A stretch of 64,000 nucleotides of DNA from a bacterium Scap17 (GTDB taxonomy: Bacteria > Pseudomonadota > Gammaproteobacteria > Pseudomonadales > Halomonadaceae): positions 3,658,001-3,722,000 of the forward strand of contig VINJ01000001.1 of assembly GCA_013376735.1 (NCBI GenBank). The letters are read 5' to 3'. The notes under the pieces were generated by a model that did not search any database, was not told the origin of the DNA, and saw only the letters and a list, made by a program, of their open reading frames with translations. Each line of letters opens with the position of its first letter. Positions within the stretch are counted from its first letter, which is position 1. Shown here piece after piece: positions 46,709-56,945 of the stretch. Position numbers and translations under genes: made by a program.

Positions 46709-47455
46709 ATGGACAAGCGTACGACTCACTTCGGTTATCAGGAAGTTGCCGTGGACGAGAAGGCAGGCCGCGTCGCGGATGTCTTCCACAGTGTCGCCGC
46801 CAAGTACGACGTGATGAATGACCTGATGTCGTTCGGCATCCACCGTCTGTGGAAGCGCATCACCCTGGAGCGTGCCGGCGCCCGTCCCGGCCAATCGGTG
46901 CTGGACATCGCCGGCGGCACCGGTGACCTGACGCTGAAGTTCTCGCGTCTGGTCGGCCCGAAAGGCCGCGTGGTGCTGGCCGACATCAACGCCTCGATGC
47001 TCAACGTCGGTCGCGACAAGCTGCTCGACCGTGGCGTCGGTGGCAATGTCGAATACGTACAGGCCAATGCCGAAGCCCTGCCCTTCCCGGACAACACCTT
47101 CGACATCATCACCATCGCCTTCGGGCTGCGCAACGTCACCGATCAGGCCAAGGCCCTGCGCTCCATGCAGCGCATCCTCAAGCCGGGTGGCCGCCTGCTG
47201 GTGCTGGAATTCTCCAAGCCGGTCAACCCGCTGCTGTCCACCGCCTACGACCAGTACAGCTTCCGACTGCTGCCGAAGATGGGCGAGATGGTCGCCGGAG
47301 ACGCCGACTCCTACCGCTACCTGGCCGAGTCCATTCGCATGCACCCCGACCAGAAGACCCTGGCCGGCATGATGGAAGAGGCCGGTCTCGAGCGTGTCGA
47401 GTACACCAACCTGACGGGCGGCATCGTCGCGTTGCACCGCGGTATCAAGCTCTGA
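46709..47455 (+). CDS. ubiE: Ubiquinone/menaquinone biosynthesis C-methyltransferase UbiE
   Basis: SAM-dependent methyltransferase of the quinone ring. The 248-residue protein has [20 protein letters not shown], the Ubie signature [21 protein letters not shown] motif [12 protein letters not shown] (65-75), [16 protein letters not shown], and [32 protein letters not shown] precedes the ATG. It starts the ubiE-ubiJ-ubiB operon; ubiJ begins 7 bp after its stop. Confidence 0.97.
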   Translation: MDKRTTHFGYQEVAVDEKAGRVADVFHSVAAKYDVMNDLMSFGIHRLWKRITLERAGARPGQSVLDIAGGTGDLTLKFSRLVGPKGRVVLADINASMLNVGRDKLLDRGVGGNVEYVQANAEALPFPDNTFDIITIAFGLRNVTDQAKALRSMQRILKPGGRLLVLEFSKPVNPLLSTAYDQYSFRLLPKMGEMVAGDADSYRYLAESIRMHPDQKTLAGMMEEAGLERVEYTNLTGGIVALHRGIKL

Positions 47456-47462
47456 GGCTGTC

Positions 47463-48131
47463 ATGGCATTGCTGACCCCCCTGCTGTTGGCGACCGCTGA
47501 GCGGACGCTGAATCAGCTGCTGGCTCGCGACCCGGCCTCGACGTCGCGCCTTGAGGCACTGGCAGGCCGACGCCTGCTGGTACGTGTCGAACGCCCCGCC
47601 TTCGACCTGCTCGTGCATTTCGACCTGCAGGGCCTGCACCTGTTGCGCCTGCCCCAGGCCAACGAGAGCGATGGCGACGTGGTGGTGGAGCTCGACATGG
47701 AGACCGCCGCCGCCCTGCTGTCCGGTGAATCCATCGAGCGCCTGATGTTCGAGGGCCGCCTCGCGGTGCGTGGCCGCATCCATCTGCTGGAAAGCGCCCG
47801 TGACCTGGTGATGGACCTCGACCTGGATTGGGAAGGCGCGCTCAGTGAGTGGTTCGGCGAAGCCCCCGGCCATAGCCTGGCCAACGGCCTGCGCAGCCTC
47901 GGGCGCTTCGGCCTGATCAGCCGCCGCGAGCTGGAGCTGGACCTGCGCGAGTACCTCACCGAGGAGGTGCGCTGGCTGCCCGGTCAGGCGCAGATGCGGG
48001 TCGCGCGTGACGAGCTGACCGAGCTGACCCAGTGTCTGGATCGCACCGAAGCGCGTCTGGCGCGGCTGCGCCGTCATCTCGAGACCGCCACCTCTCATCA
48101 ACCTGCCGAGCGGGAGTGCCAGCCGTCGTGA
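47463..48131 (+). CDS. ubiJ: Ubiquinone biosynthesis accessory factor UbiJ
   Basis: SCP2-domain lipid-binding protein that scaffolds the aerobic ubiquinone complex. The 222-residue protein begins [20 protein letters not shown] and has an SCP2-like beta/alpha fold (residues about 15-115, including [19 protein letters not shown] and [18 protein letters not shown]). A C-terminal helical part follows, with [20 protein letters not shown] and a coiled coil. Its position between ubiE and ubiB, with a 4-base overlap into ubiB, is diagnostic. Confidence 0.93.
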   Translation: MALLTPLLLATAERTLNQLLARDPASTSRLEALAGRRLLVRVERPAFDLLVHFDLQGLHLLRLPQANESDGDVVVELDMETAAALLSGESIERLMFEGRLAVRGRIHLLESARDLVMDLDLDWEGALSEWFGEAPGHSLANGLRSLGRFGLISRRELELDLREYLTEEVRWLPGQAQMRVARDELTELTQCLDRTEARLARLRRHLETATSHQPAERECQPS

Positions 48132-49756
48132 GACTCTATCGCCTGCTGAGCATCCTGTGGGTCATCGCCCGCTACCGCCTCGACGACCTGGTGCCGCCGG
48201 GGCGCGTGCCGGCCCTGCTGCGCCCGCTGCTCAAGCTGTCGCCGCTGCGTCTGTTCCCCATCGGCAGACGCACGCGCGGCGAGCGTCTGCGTCTCGCGCT
48301 CGAGGCCCTCGGCCCGATCTTCATCAAGTTCGGTCAGATGCTCTCGACCCGCCGCGACCTGCTGCCGCCGGACATCGCCGACGAACTCAAGCGCCTGCAG
48401 GATCAGGTGCCACCGTTCGAGAACCAGGTCGCGCGGGAGCTGGTCGAGCAGGAACTCGAGATGTCGGTCGAGGAAGCCTTCGCCGAATTCGAGGCCCAAC
48501 CCCTGGCCTCCGCCTCCATCGCCCAGGTACATGCCGCACGCCTGCACGATGGCTCGGACGTGGTGGTCAAGGTCATACGGCCGCGCATCGAGGAAGTGAT
48601 GCGCAAGGATATCGGCCTGCTCTACATGTTCGCGCGCCTGTTGATGAAGGCCTCACCGGAGGCCCGCCGCCTGCGCCCGGTCGAAGTCGTCGCCGACTAC
48701 GAAGCGACGCTGTTCGACGAGCTCGACATGCACAAGGAGGCCGCCAACACCTCCCAGCTCAAGCGCAACTTCCTCGACTCGCCGCTGCTCTACGTCCCGG
48801 CCATCCACTGGCCACTGACGGGCCGCCGCGTGATGGTGCAGGAACGCATCCGCGGCATCCCGGTGGCCGATATCGAGGAGCTGACCGCGCAGGGCACCGA
48901 TCTCAAGAAGCTGGCCGAGCGCGGCGTGGAAATCTTCTTCACCCAGGTATTCCGCGACAACTTCTTCCACGCCGACATGCACCCCGGCAACATCTTCGTC
49001 TCGCGCGAGAACCCGCACGACCCGCAGTTCATCGCCATCGACTGCGGCATCGTCGGCAGCCTCACCCGCGAGGACCAGGACTATCTGGCCCGCAACCTGT
49101 TGGCCTTCTTCCGCCAGGATTACTACGAGGTCGCGGCGCTGCACATCGAGTCCGGCTGGGTCGGCGAAGGCACGCGCGCCAACGAATTCGCCGCCGCCAT
49201 CCGCGCCGTCTGCGAGCCGATTCTCGAGAAGCCGCTCAAGGACATCAGCTTCGGCCAGGTTCTGCTGGGGCTGTTCCAGACCGCGCGCCGCTTCAACATG
49301 GAAGTCCAGCCACAGCTGGTGTTGCTGCAGAAGACACTGCTCAACATCGAGGGCCTCGGCCGCCAGCTGTATCCGGACCTCGACCTGTGGGCCACCGCCC
49401 GCCCCTATCTGGAGCGCTGGATGAAGGAGCGCGCCGGCCCCAAGGCGTTCTGGGCCGAGATGGTCAAGCAGGCACCGGAGCTGTCACATCAGCTGCCCCA
49501 GCTGCCGGCGATGGCTTTCCAGGCCATGCAGCGCATCGAGGACGAGCATCGCGCCCGCCAGCGCCAGACCGAAGCACTGGCGACCCTGCGGGACCGCGTC
49601 AACCACGCCTCCAGCACCGGCTGGCGCCTGCGTGCCGGCGGACTGCTGCTCGCCATCGCCTTCGGCTGGCAGCCCCTGATGGCCTGGGCGGAGACCCAGC
49701 CCGTGACGGTACTGGTGGGCGCAGGCCTGGGAATCGTGTTATTGCTGTGGCGCTAG
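48128..49756 (+). CDS. ubiB: Ubiquinone biosynthesis protein kinase-like UbiB
   Basis: Member of the ABC1/ADCK/UbiB atypical kinase family needed for ubiquinone synthesis. The 542-residue protein has the KxGQ motif ([21 protein letters not shown]), Ala-rich loop [25 protein letters not shown], catalytic [12 protein letters not shown], and [11 protein letters not shown]. Two C-terminal membrane helices end the protein (about 500-541). The start is a GTG overlapping the ubiJ stop (GTGA), giving a family-length product (E. coli 546). The ATG-started frame 32 codons upstream lies inside ubiJ and is rejected. Confidence 0.95.
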   Translation: MRLYRLLSILWVIARYRLDDLVPPGRVPALLRPLLKLSPLRLFPIGRRTRGERLRLALEALGPIFIKFGQMLSTRRDLLPPDIADELKRLQDQVPPFENQVARELVEQELEMSVEEAFAEFEAQPLASASIAQVHAARLHDGSDVVVKVIRPRIEEVMRKDIGLLYMFARLLMKASPEARRLRPVEVVADYEATLFDELDMHKEAANTSQLKRNFLDSPLLYVPAIHWPLTGRRVMVQERIRGIPVADIEELTAQGTDLKKLAERGVEIFFTQVFRDNFFHADMHPGNIFVSRENPHDPQFIAIDCGIVGSLTREDQDYLARNLLAFFRQDYYEVAALHIESGWVGEGTRANEFAAAIRAVCEPILEKPLKDISFGQVLLGLFQTARRFNMEVQPQLVLLQKTLLNIEGLGRQLYPDLDLWATARPYLERWMKERAGPKAFWAEMVKQAPELSHQLPQLPAMAFQAMQRIEDEHRARQRQTEALATLRDRVNHASSTGWRLRAGGLLLAIAFGWQPLMAWAETQPVTVLVGAGLGIVLLLWR

Positions 49757-49957
49757 CCGCAGGCAGACATGATGGCCTGACTGGCCCGGCGCGCAACGAC
49801 ACTTGCCGCCCCATGGGACGCAGTGCAATATGAATGACATATAACACTTGCATCCTGAGTCGCCTGCCCACGCCGTGCCGTTTGCCGTGCAAGATGTGCC
49901 GTCAGCGCAGAACTCGATGACTTAACGCAAGACCCAAGCTTTCAGGAATGATGATTC

Positions 49958-50293
49958 ATGAGTGATATTCTCAACCGTCTGTCAGTGGTACTGGCAGAAC
50001 GGCGCGACGCTGACCCGACCTCCTCCTATGTCGCGAGCCTGCACCACAAGGGCCTCAACAAGGTACTGGAGAAGATTGGCGAAGAGGCGACCGAAACCGT
50101 ACTGGCCGCCAAGGATTTCGCTCACGACGACGTGGACTCGCAGCGTGCAGTGATCGGTGAGACCGCTGACCTGTGGTTCCATTCACTGGTCATGCTGTCG
50201 CATCTGGGGCTGGATCATCAGGAAGTGCTGGATGAGCTGGCGCGCCGCTTCGGTGTTTCCGGCCATGATGAAAAGGCCGCTCGCGGCCAGTGA
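49958..50293 (+). CDS. hisE: Phosphoribosyl-ATP pyrophosphatase
   Basis: Hydrolyses phosphoribosyl-ATP, step two of histidine synthesis. The 111-residue protein is an all-alpha MazG-like hydrolase with [31 protein letters not shown], carrying the metal-binding EExxE motif, and [13 protein letters not shown]. It stands alone: the hisI gene that precedes hisE in Pseudomonas (ubiB-hisI-hisE-tatABC) is missing from the 201-bp gap. tatA follows after 109 bp. Confidence 0.96.
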   Translation: MSDILNRLSVVLAERRDADPTSSYVASLHHKGLNKVLEKIGEEATETVLAAKDFAHDDVDSQRAVIGETADLWFHSLVMLSHLGLDHQEVLDELARRFGVSGHDEKAARGQ

Positions 50294-50402
50294 AGGACCC
50301 ATATCATTCCGGCGCAAGCCGGCTTTCCGGCAGAGGTGCCAGCACCCTGCAAGTCTCAAGGCCCAATGACCCGGTGTCAGCGGCCCAAATGGAGAATTCC
50401 CC

Positions 50403-50657
50403 ATGTTAGGTGGCATCAGTATCTGGCAGCTTCTCATCGTGCTCGGCATCATCATCCTGATCTTCGGAACCAAGAAGCTGCGCAACGTCGGCTCTGATCT
50501 CGGCGGTGCCGTGAAGGGCTTCAAGGGCGCGATGAAGGAAGAAGAGAACAAGAGCGACGAGCCGACAGCCCAGCAGAAGGTCGCGCATGAGGAAAAGCGT
50601 GGCGACACCATCGATGTCGAGGCCGAGAGCCGCGATACCGCTGACAAGCGCTCGTAA
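50403..50657 (+). CDS. tatA: Sec-independent translocase protein TatA
   Basis: Pore-forming subunit of twin-arginine export. The 84-residue protein has a short N-terminal membrane helix ([20 protein letters not shown], 1-20) with the FG hinge (FGTKKL). An amphipathic helix (about 23-45) and a charged, disordered tail follow. tatB begins 5 bp later. The predicted PhoX at 56.9-59.1 kb has a Tat signal and is a likely substrate. Confidence 0.95.
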   Translation: MLGGISIWQLLIVLGIIILIFGTKKLRNVGSDLGGAVKGFKGAMKEEENKSDEPTAQQKVAHEEKRGDTIDVEAESRDTADKRS

Positions 50658-50662
50658 CCCGC

Positions 50663-51061
50663 ATGTTCGATATCGGCTTTTTTGAACTGGCATTGATCGC
50701 GCTGCTGGCGCTGATCGTGCTCGGCCCGGAGCGTCTGCCCCGGGCCGCCCGCACTGCGGGTCTGTGGCTGGGACGCATCAAGCGCAGTGTCTCGGGCATT
50801 CAGCAGGAAATCAGTGCCCAGCTGGAAGCCGAGGAACTGCGTCAGACACTCAACGAGCAGAAGAAGCAGCTCGATGAGACGCTCGCTCATGCGCGCAACG
50901 AGGCACGCGATGTCGAGCGCGGCATCACCGAGTCCAGCACGCCCCGCGATGCAGGCGCTTCCGGCGCTGAGACAAGCCCCCGTCCTGCCGAGAATGGTGC
51001 GCCGGCCACCGAGCCGAGCACTGCTTCCGACACCCGTGAATCACGAGAGCCACGTTCCTGA
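50663..51061 (+). CDS. tatB: Sec-independent translocase protein TatB
   Basis: Substrate-receptor partner of TatC. The 132-residue protein has MFDIGFFELALIALLALIVL with the TatB-specific Glu8 in its membrane helix, the GPERLP hinge, and a long charged amphipathic helix followed by a Pro/Ser/Thr-rich tail. Its last base overlaps the first base of tatC (TGATG). Confidence 0.94.
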   Translation: MFDIGFFELALIALLALIVLGPERLPRAARTAGLWLGRIKRSVSGIQQEISAQLEAEELRQTLNEQKKQLDETLAHARNEARDVERGITESSTPRDAGASGAETSPRPAENGAPATEPSTASDTRESREPRS

Positions 51062-51852
51062 TGAGTGATCCACATGCCTCACCGTCAGGTGGTCAGGGCG
51101 ACGCCGCACATGCGCCGCTCATCGAGCATCTGATCGAGCTACGCTCACGCCTGCTGCGCGCCACCCTGGTGGTGCTGGTGGTATTCGCCGCGCTGTACGG
51201 CTTTTCCAACCAGATCTACCTGTATGTCGCCGAACCGCTGATGGCATTGCTGCCACCGGGTTCGCAGATGATCGCCACCGAAGTGGCCTCGCCCTTCCTG
51301 GCGCCCTTCAAGCTGACATTGGTGGTAGCGCTGTTCCTGGCGATTCCCGCCGTGCTCCATCAGGCCTGGGCCTTCATCGCGCCGGGCCTCTACGAGAACG
51401 AGAAGGCGTTGGCGTTGCCACTGCTGGCCTCCAGCATCCTGCTGTTCTATGCCGGCGCGGCCTTCGCCTACTATGTCGTCTTCCCACTGTTGTTCCAGTT
51501 CTTCACTACCACGGGCCCCGAGAGCGTGGCGATCATGACGGACATCAATCAGTATCTGAATTTTGTCCTCAAGCTGTTCTTCGCCTTCGGGGTCGCCTTC
51601 GAGATCCCCATCGCGACCTTCCTGCTGATCTGGACTGGCGCGACGTCCGTGGAAGCCCTGAGCAAGAAGCGTCCCTACATCGTGATCGCCTGCTTCGTGG
51701 TCGGCATGCTGCTGACACCGCCGGACGTGATCTCACAGTCACTGCTGGCGATTCCGATGTGGTTGCTGTTCGAGGTCGGTATTCTGGCCTCGCGCCTCTT
51801 CAAGCGTCGGCGTGCGGTCTCAGACGATGAGGCATCGCAGGACACGCCCTGA
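51061..51852 (+). CDS. tatC: Sec-independent translocase protein TatC
   Basis: Six-helix membrane receptor that recognises the twin-arginine signal. The 263-residue protein has the conserved N-terminal LIEHLIELRSRLLRA and the first-loop region EPLMALLPPGSQMIATEVASPF with PFLAPFKL. It also has FIAPGLYENEK (key Glu) and a row of hydrophobic helices. Its C-terminal cytoplasmic tail is KRRRAVSDDEASQD. It is last in tatABC and followed by a strong terminator. Confidence 0.97.
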   Translation: MSDPHASPSGGQGDAAHAPLIEHLIELRSRLLRATLVVLVVFAALYGFSNQIYLYVAEPLMALLPPGSQMIATEVASPFLAPFKLTLVVALFLAIPAVLHQAWAFIAPGLYENEKALALPLLASSILLFYAGAAFAYYVVFPLLFQFFTTTGPESVAIMTDINQYLNFVLKLFFAFGVAFEIPIATFLLIWTGATSVEALSKKRPYIVIACFVVGMLLTPPDVISQSLLAIPMWLLFEVGILASRLFKRRRAVSDDEASQDTP

Positions 51853-51922
51853 ACGTGGCTGCCAGCAGTTGGGCATTAGAAACAGGGCGCCCGAAACAGA
51901 GCCTCAGAATCAAAGCATCAAA

Positions 51923-51960
51923 ACAGAAAGCCCCGCCGGTGAACCGACGGGGCTTTCTGT
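51923..51960 (+). terminator. Terminator after tatC
   Basis: ACAGAAAGCCCCG pairs with CGGGGCTTTCTGT, then CGG/CCG after one mismatch, with a TGAA loop. TTCTAGGGTTTTTTG follows. On the minus strand it could also stop elbB transcription (elbB ends at 52049). Confidence 0.8.
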
Positions 51961-52048
51961 TTCTAGGGTTTTTTGTTTCCAGGGCTTTCTGAGGAACTTG
52001 CTCATACCAGGCGCGCGCTATCACGCCAGACGCACCGGCGTGTCGAGG

Positions 52049-52735
52049 TCAGTCCTGCTCGGCGGCACGCGCCTGGTCTTCCTCGATCCAGCTGTCGATA
52101 CGCTCGACCAGCTTGAAGATGCCTTCGGCCGCCTCGGAGATGCGCTCCGCCAGCATGTAGGCGGGAGTGGTGACGATACGATTGGCGGCGTCGACCACGA
52201 TATCCGTCACCTCACAGCTCTTGTGCAGGCCGCCCTGAGCGCTGATCGCCCCGGAGACACTGGCGTCGTTGCCGATGGTGAGCGAGATGCCCTCACCCAA
52301 CAGCTTGGGCACCATCACCGGTGCGATGCACATCACGCCGATCGGCTTGCCGGCCGCGTGGAAGGGCTGTACCGCGTCCTGCAGGCCGTCGACGAGTTCG
52401 AGGTCCTCGCCCTTGACGGCAAAGTTGCTGAGGTTCTTGGCGGCGCCGAAGCCACCGGGCAGGATCAGTGCATCGAAGTCGTCCGCTGACAGCTCTTCCA
52501 GCGGGCGCACCTTGCCACGTGCCAGACGCGCGGACTCGACCAGCACGTTGCGGGTCTCCTCCATCTCGTCGCCAGTGCCGTGATTGATCACGTGATGCTG
52601 CGCGACATCCGGTGCAAAGCACTCATAGGCAATGCCCAGCTGATCGAGACGCAGCAGCGTCAGGGTAGTTTCGTAGATCTCGGAGCCATCAAAGACACCG
52701 CAACCGGATAGGATCAGGGCTACCTGCTTGGTCAT
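52049..52735 (-). CDS. elbB: ElbB family glutamine amidotransferase-like protein
   Basis: DJ-1/PfpI-superfamily protein; E. coli ElbB has been reported as a glyoxalase and linked to isoprenoid synthesis. The 228-residue protein has LILSGCGVFDGSEIYETTLT, DFDALILPGGFGAAKNLSNFAVKG, and the nucleophile-elbow Cys in GVMCIAPVMVPKLL, then LTIGNDASVSGAI. The length matches ElbB (217). It is convergent with tatC. Function is assigned by family only. Confidence 0.92.
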   Translation of the reverse strand: MTKQVALILSGCGVFDGSEIYETTLTLLRLDQLGIAYECFAPDVAQHHVINHGTGDEMEETRNVLVESARLARGKVRPLEELSADDFDALILPGGFGAAKNLSNFAVKGEDLELVDGLQDAVQPFHAAGKPIGVMCIAPVMVPKLLGEGISLTIGNDASVSGAISAQGGLHKSCEVTDIVVDAANRIVTTPAYMLAERISEAAEGIFKLVERIDSWIEEDQARAAEQD

Positions 52736-54408
<1,673 letters not shown>

Positions 54409-54456
54409 CAACCCCGGCCATTGCGGATGCGGCTGACCGGGATCATGGAGTTGATG

Positions 54457-56742
54457 ATGGAACAGACGCCCAAGCAAGACACCGACAACAACACGGCGAC
54501 CCTGCCGAAAGTCGCTGACAGTCGCGACAAGGATGCTGCCCCCAAGGCAGCATCCACCCCACGGGAAGGCGAGATCGAGCTGGCGGCGGATGAGCCGCCG
54601 GCTCAGGAACCGCTGCCCCTGCGCGTCAACCGGACGCGTACCGGTATCCATGCCAAGGCCACCCCCTCCCCCGAAGCTGATCTCAGCGATCCGGCGCTGT
54701 ACTTCAATCGCGAGCTGTCCAACCTGCAGTTCAACATCCGCGTACTCGAGCAGGCCAGGGATACCTCGCATCCGCTGCTCAACCGCTTGATGTTCCTGCT
54801 GATCTTCACGTCCAACATGGACGAGTTCTTCGAGATTCGCGTGGCAGGTCTCAAGCATCAGATCGCCTTCGATCGCACCGATCCCGGCTGTGACGGCATG
54901 CTGCCGAGCAAGGTGCTCGATGAGGTGTCCCGCATCACGCATGAGCAGGTAGAACGCCAGTACCGCATGCTCAACGAGGACCTGATCCCCGCGCTGGAAG
55001 AGCAGCACATCCGCTTCCGTCGTCGCAATCAGTGGAACGATGCCCAGAAGGCCTGGGTGCGCGATTACTTCGAGGAAGAGATCCAGCCGGTCATCAGCCC
55101 GATCGGTCTCGACCCGTCGCACCCGTTCCCGCGCCTGGTCAACAAGAGCCTCAACTTCATCGTCGAGCTGGAAGGCAAGGATGCCTTCGGCCGTGAAGGT
55201 GGCCTGGCCATCCTGCCGGCCCCGCGCTCGCTGCCGCGCCTGATCCGCATCCCGGATGGCCTCGTCGAGCCGGGGTACACCGAATACGTCTTCCTGTCCT
55301 CGATGATCCACGCTCACGCCCAGGAACTGTTCCCGGGCATGAAGATCAAGGGCTGCTATCAGTTCCGCCTGACCCGCAACGCCGATCTCTCGGTGGATGC
55401 CGAGGATGTCTCCGACCTGGCCTCCGCGCTGCGTGGCGAGCTGCTGGCGCGCCGCTACGGCGACGGGGTGCGTCTCGAGGTGGCCGACAACTGCCCGGAA
55501 GCGCTCTACACCTTCCTGCTCCAGCAGTTCGATCTGGAAACGCGCGACCTCTATCAGGTCAAGGGCCCGGTCAACCTCAACCGCCTGATGGAAGTCATCG
55601 GCGACGTCGGCCGCGAGGACCTGCTCTACGCCCCGTTCACCCCGGGTATTCCGAAGGCGCTCAAGGGCGACAACAGCCTGTTCGATGCGATCCGTCGCGA
55701 AGATATCCTGCTGCATCACCCCTTCCAGTCCTTCTCCCCGGTCGAGAACCTGCTCGCCGAGGCGGCACGTGACCCGAACGTGCTGGCCATCAAGCAGACC
55801 CTCTATCGCACCGGCGCCGACTCCAACATCGTCTCCTCGCTGGTGGAAGCCGCACGTCAGGGCAAGGAGATCACCGTGGTGATCGAGCTGCGGGCGCGCT
55901 TCGATGAGGCCGACAACCTGCAGCTGGCCTCACGCCTGCAGGAAGCCGGCGCCATCGTCATCTACGGCGTGATGGCCTACAAGACCCACGCCAAGATGCT
56001 GCATATCGTGCGACGTGAACACGGCGAGCTGCGTCACTACGCGCACCTTGGCACCGGTAACTACCATGCCAAGACGGCACGCCTGTATACCGATTACAGC
56101 CTGCTGACCGCCAACGAGACGCTGTGCGAGGACGTCCACAAGGTCTTCCAGCAACTGACCGGCATGGGCAAGCAGCGCAATATCGAGAAGCTGCTGCACG
56201 CGCCCTTCACGCTGCATGAGCGCATGGTGGAGATGATCGACCGTGAAGCGCGCAACGCCGAGAAAGGCAAGCGCGCCCACATCATCATCAAATGCAACTC
56301 ACTGACCGAGCCCAAGCTGATTCGCGCCCTCTACCGCGCCTCGCGGGCTGGCGTGCAGTGTGACCTGATCATCCGCGGCGTCTGCTGTCTGCGCCCTGGC
56401 GTGCCGGGAATTTCCGACAACATCCGCGTACGCTCGGTGATCGGTCGCTTCCTCGAACACACGCGCACCTTCCATTTCCACAATGCCGGTCAGCCGGAAA
56501 CCTGGTGCTCCAGCGCGGATTACATGGAGCGCAACATGTTCCACCGCGTCGAGACCTGCTTCCCGCTGCTCGACAAGAAGCTGGCCCAGCGTATCCGCAA
56601 GGACCTGGACACCTATCTGGTCGACAACTGCCAGAGCTGGCGTCTGGAAAGCGATGGCCACTACACCCAGCTGGATGCCGGCGACGCGGAACCGATCAGC
56701 GTGCAGGAAACCCTGCTGTTCGCCTACGCCGCCAAGGCCTGA
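54457..56742 (+). CDS. ppk1: Polyphosphate kinase 1
   Basis: Makes inorganic polyphosphate from ATP. The 761-residue protein has a disordered acidic N-terminus (about 1-70). It then has the N domain (YFNRELSNLQFNIRVLEQA, FTSNMDEFFEIRVAG), head domain, and phospholipase-D-like catalytic domains. The phosphorylated His is H511 (YKTHAKM) and the second conserved His is H530 (YAHLGTGNYHAKTARLYTD), spaced 19 apart as in E. coli. GGAG lies six bases before the ATG at 54457; earlier in-frame starts lack this spacing. It lies downstream of hemB and convergent with phoX. Confidence 0.97.
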   Translation: MEQTPKQDTDNNTATLPKVADSRDKDAAPKAASTPREGEIELAADEPPAQEPLPLRVNRTRTGIHAKATPSPEADLSDPALYFNRELSNLQFNIRVLEQARDTSHPLLNRLMFLLIFTSNMDEFFEIRVAGLKHQIAFDRTDPGCDGMLPSKVLDEVSRITHEQVERQYRMLNEDLIPALEEQHIRFRRRNQWNDAQKAWVRDYFEEEIQPVISPIGLDPSHPFPRLVNKSLNFIVELEGKDAFGREGGLAILPAPRSLPRLIRIPDGLVEPGYTEYVFLSSMIHAHAQELFPGMKIKGCYQFRLTRNADLSVDAEDVSDLASALRGELLARRYGDGVRLEVADNCPEALYTFLLQQFDLETRDLYQVKGPVNLNRLMEVIGDVGREDLLYAPFTPGIPKALKGDNSLFDAIRREDILLHHPFQSFSPVENLLAEAARDPNVLAIKQTLYRTGADSNIVSSLVEAARQGKEITVVIELRARFDEADNLQLASRLQEAGAIVIYGVMAYKTHAKMLHIVRREHGELRHYAHLGTGNYHAKTARLYTDYSLLTANETLCEDVHKVFQQLTGMGKQRNIEKLLHAPFTLHERMVEMIDREARNAEKGKRAHIIIKCNSLTEPKLIRALYRASRAGVQCDLIIRGVCCLRPGVPGISDNIRVRSVIGRFLEHTRTFHFHNAGQPETWCSSADYMERNMFHRVETCFPLLDKKLAQRIRKDLDTYLVDNCQSWRLESDGHYTQLDAGDAEPISVQETLLFAYAAKA

Positions 56743-56885
56743 TCGCGCTCGACGAGGTCAGGACAGAACAAAGCTCATGAACTCTCGGCCCTCACGCTTG
56801 CGTGGGGGCCGTTGTCGTTGGCCCTCCCCACCCGCTTGATCGACCAAGCACCCTCAAGCGAAGCGGGGCCAGGTTCAGGCGCATG

Positions 56886-56916
56886 AAAAAGCCCCCGTAT
56901 CATCGATACGGGGGCT
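56886..56916 (-). terminator. Terminator of phoX (possibly bidirectional with ppk1)
   Basis: AGCCCCCGTATC pairs perfectly with GATACGGGGGCT across a 3-base loop, with a U-run on the minus strand (AAAAA on plus). It lies between convergent ppk1 and phoX. Confidence 0.88.
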
Positions 56917-56945
56917 TCGCGTTCACACCTGACGCGCGGCTTTCA

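Noticed and set aside
48157..49833. 558-residue plus-strand ORF overlapping ubiB in another frame
   Set aside because: Arg/Ala/Gly/Pro-rich out-of-frame translation of ubiB.
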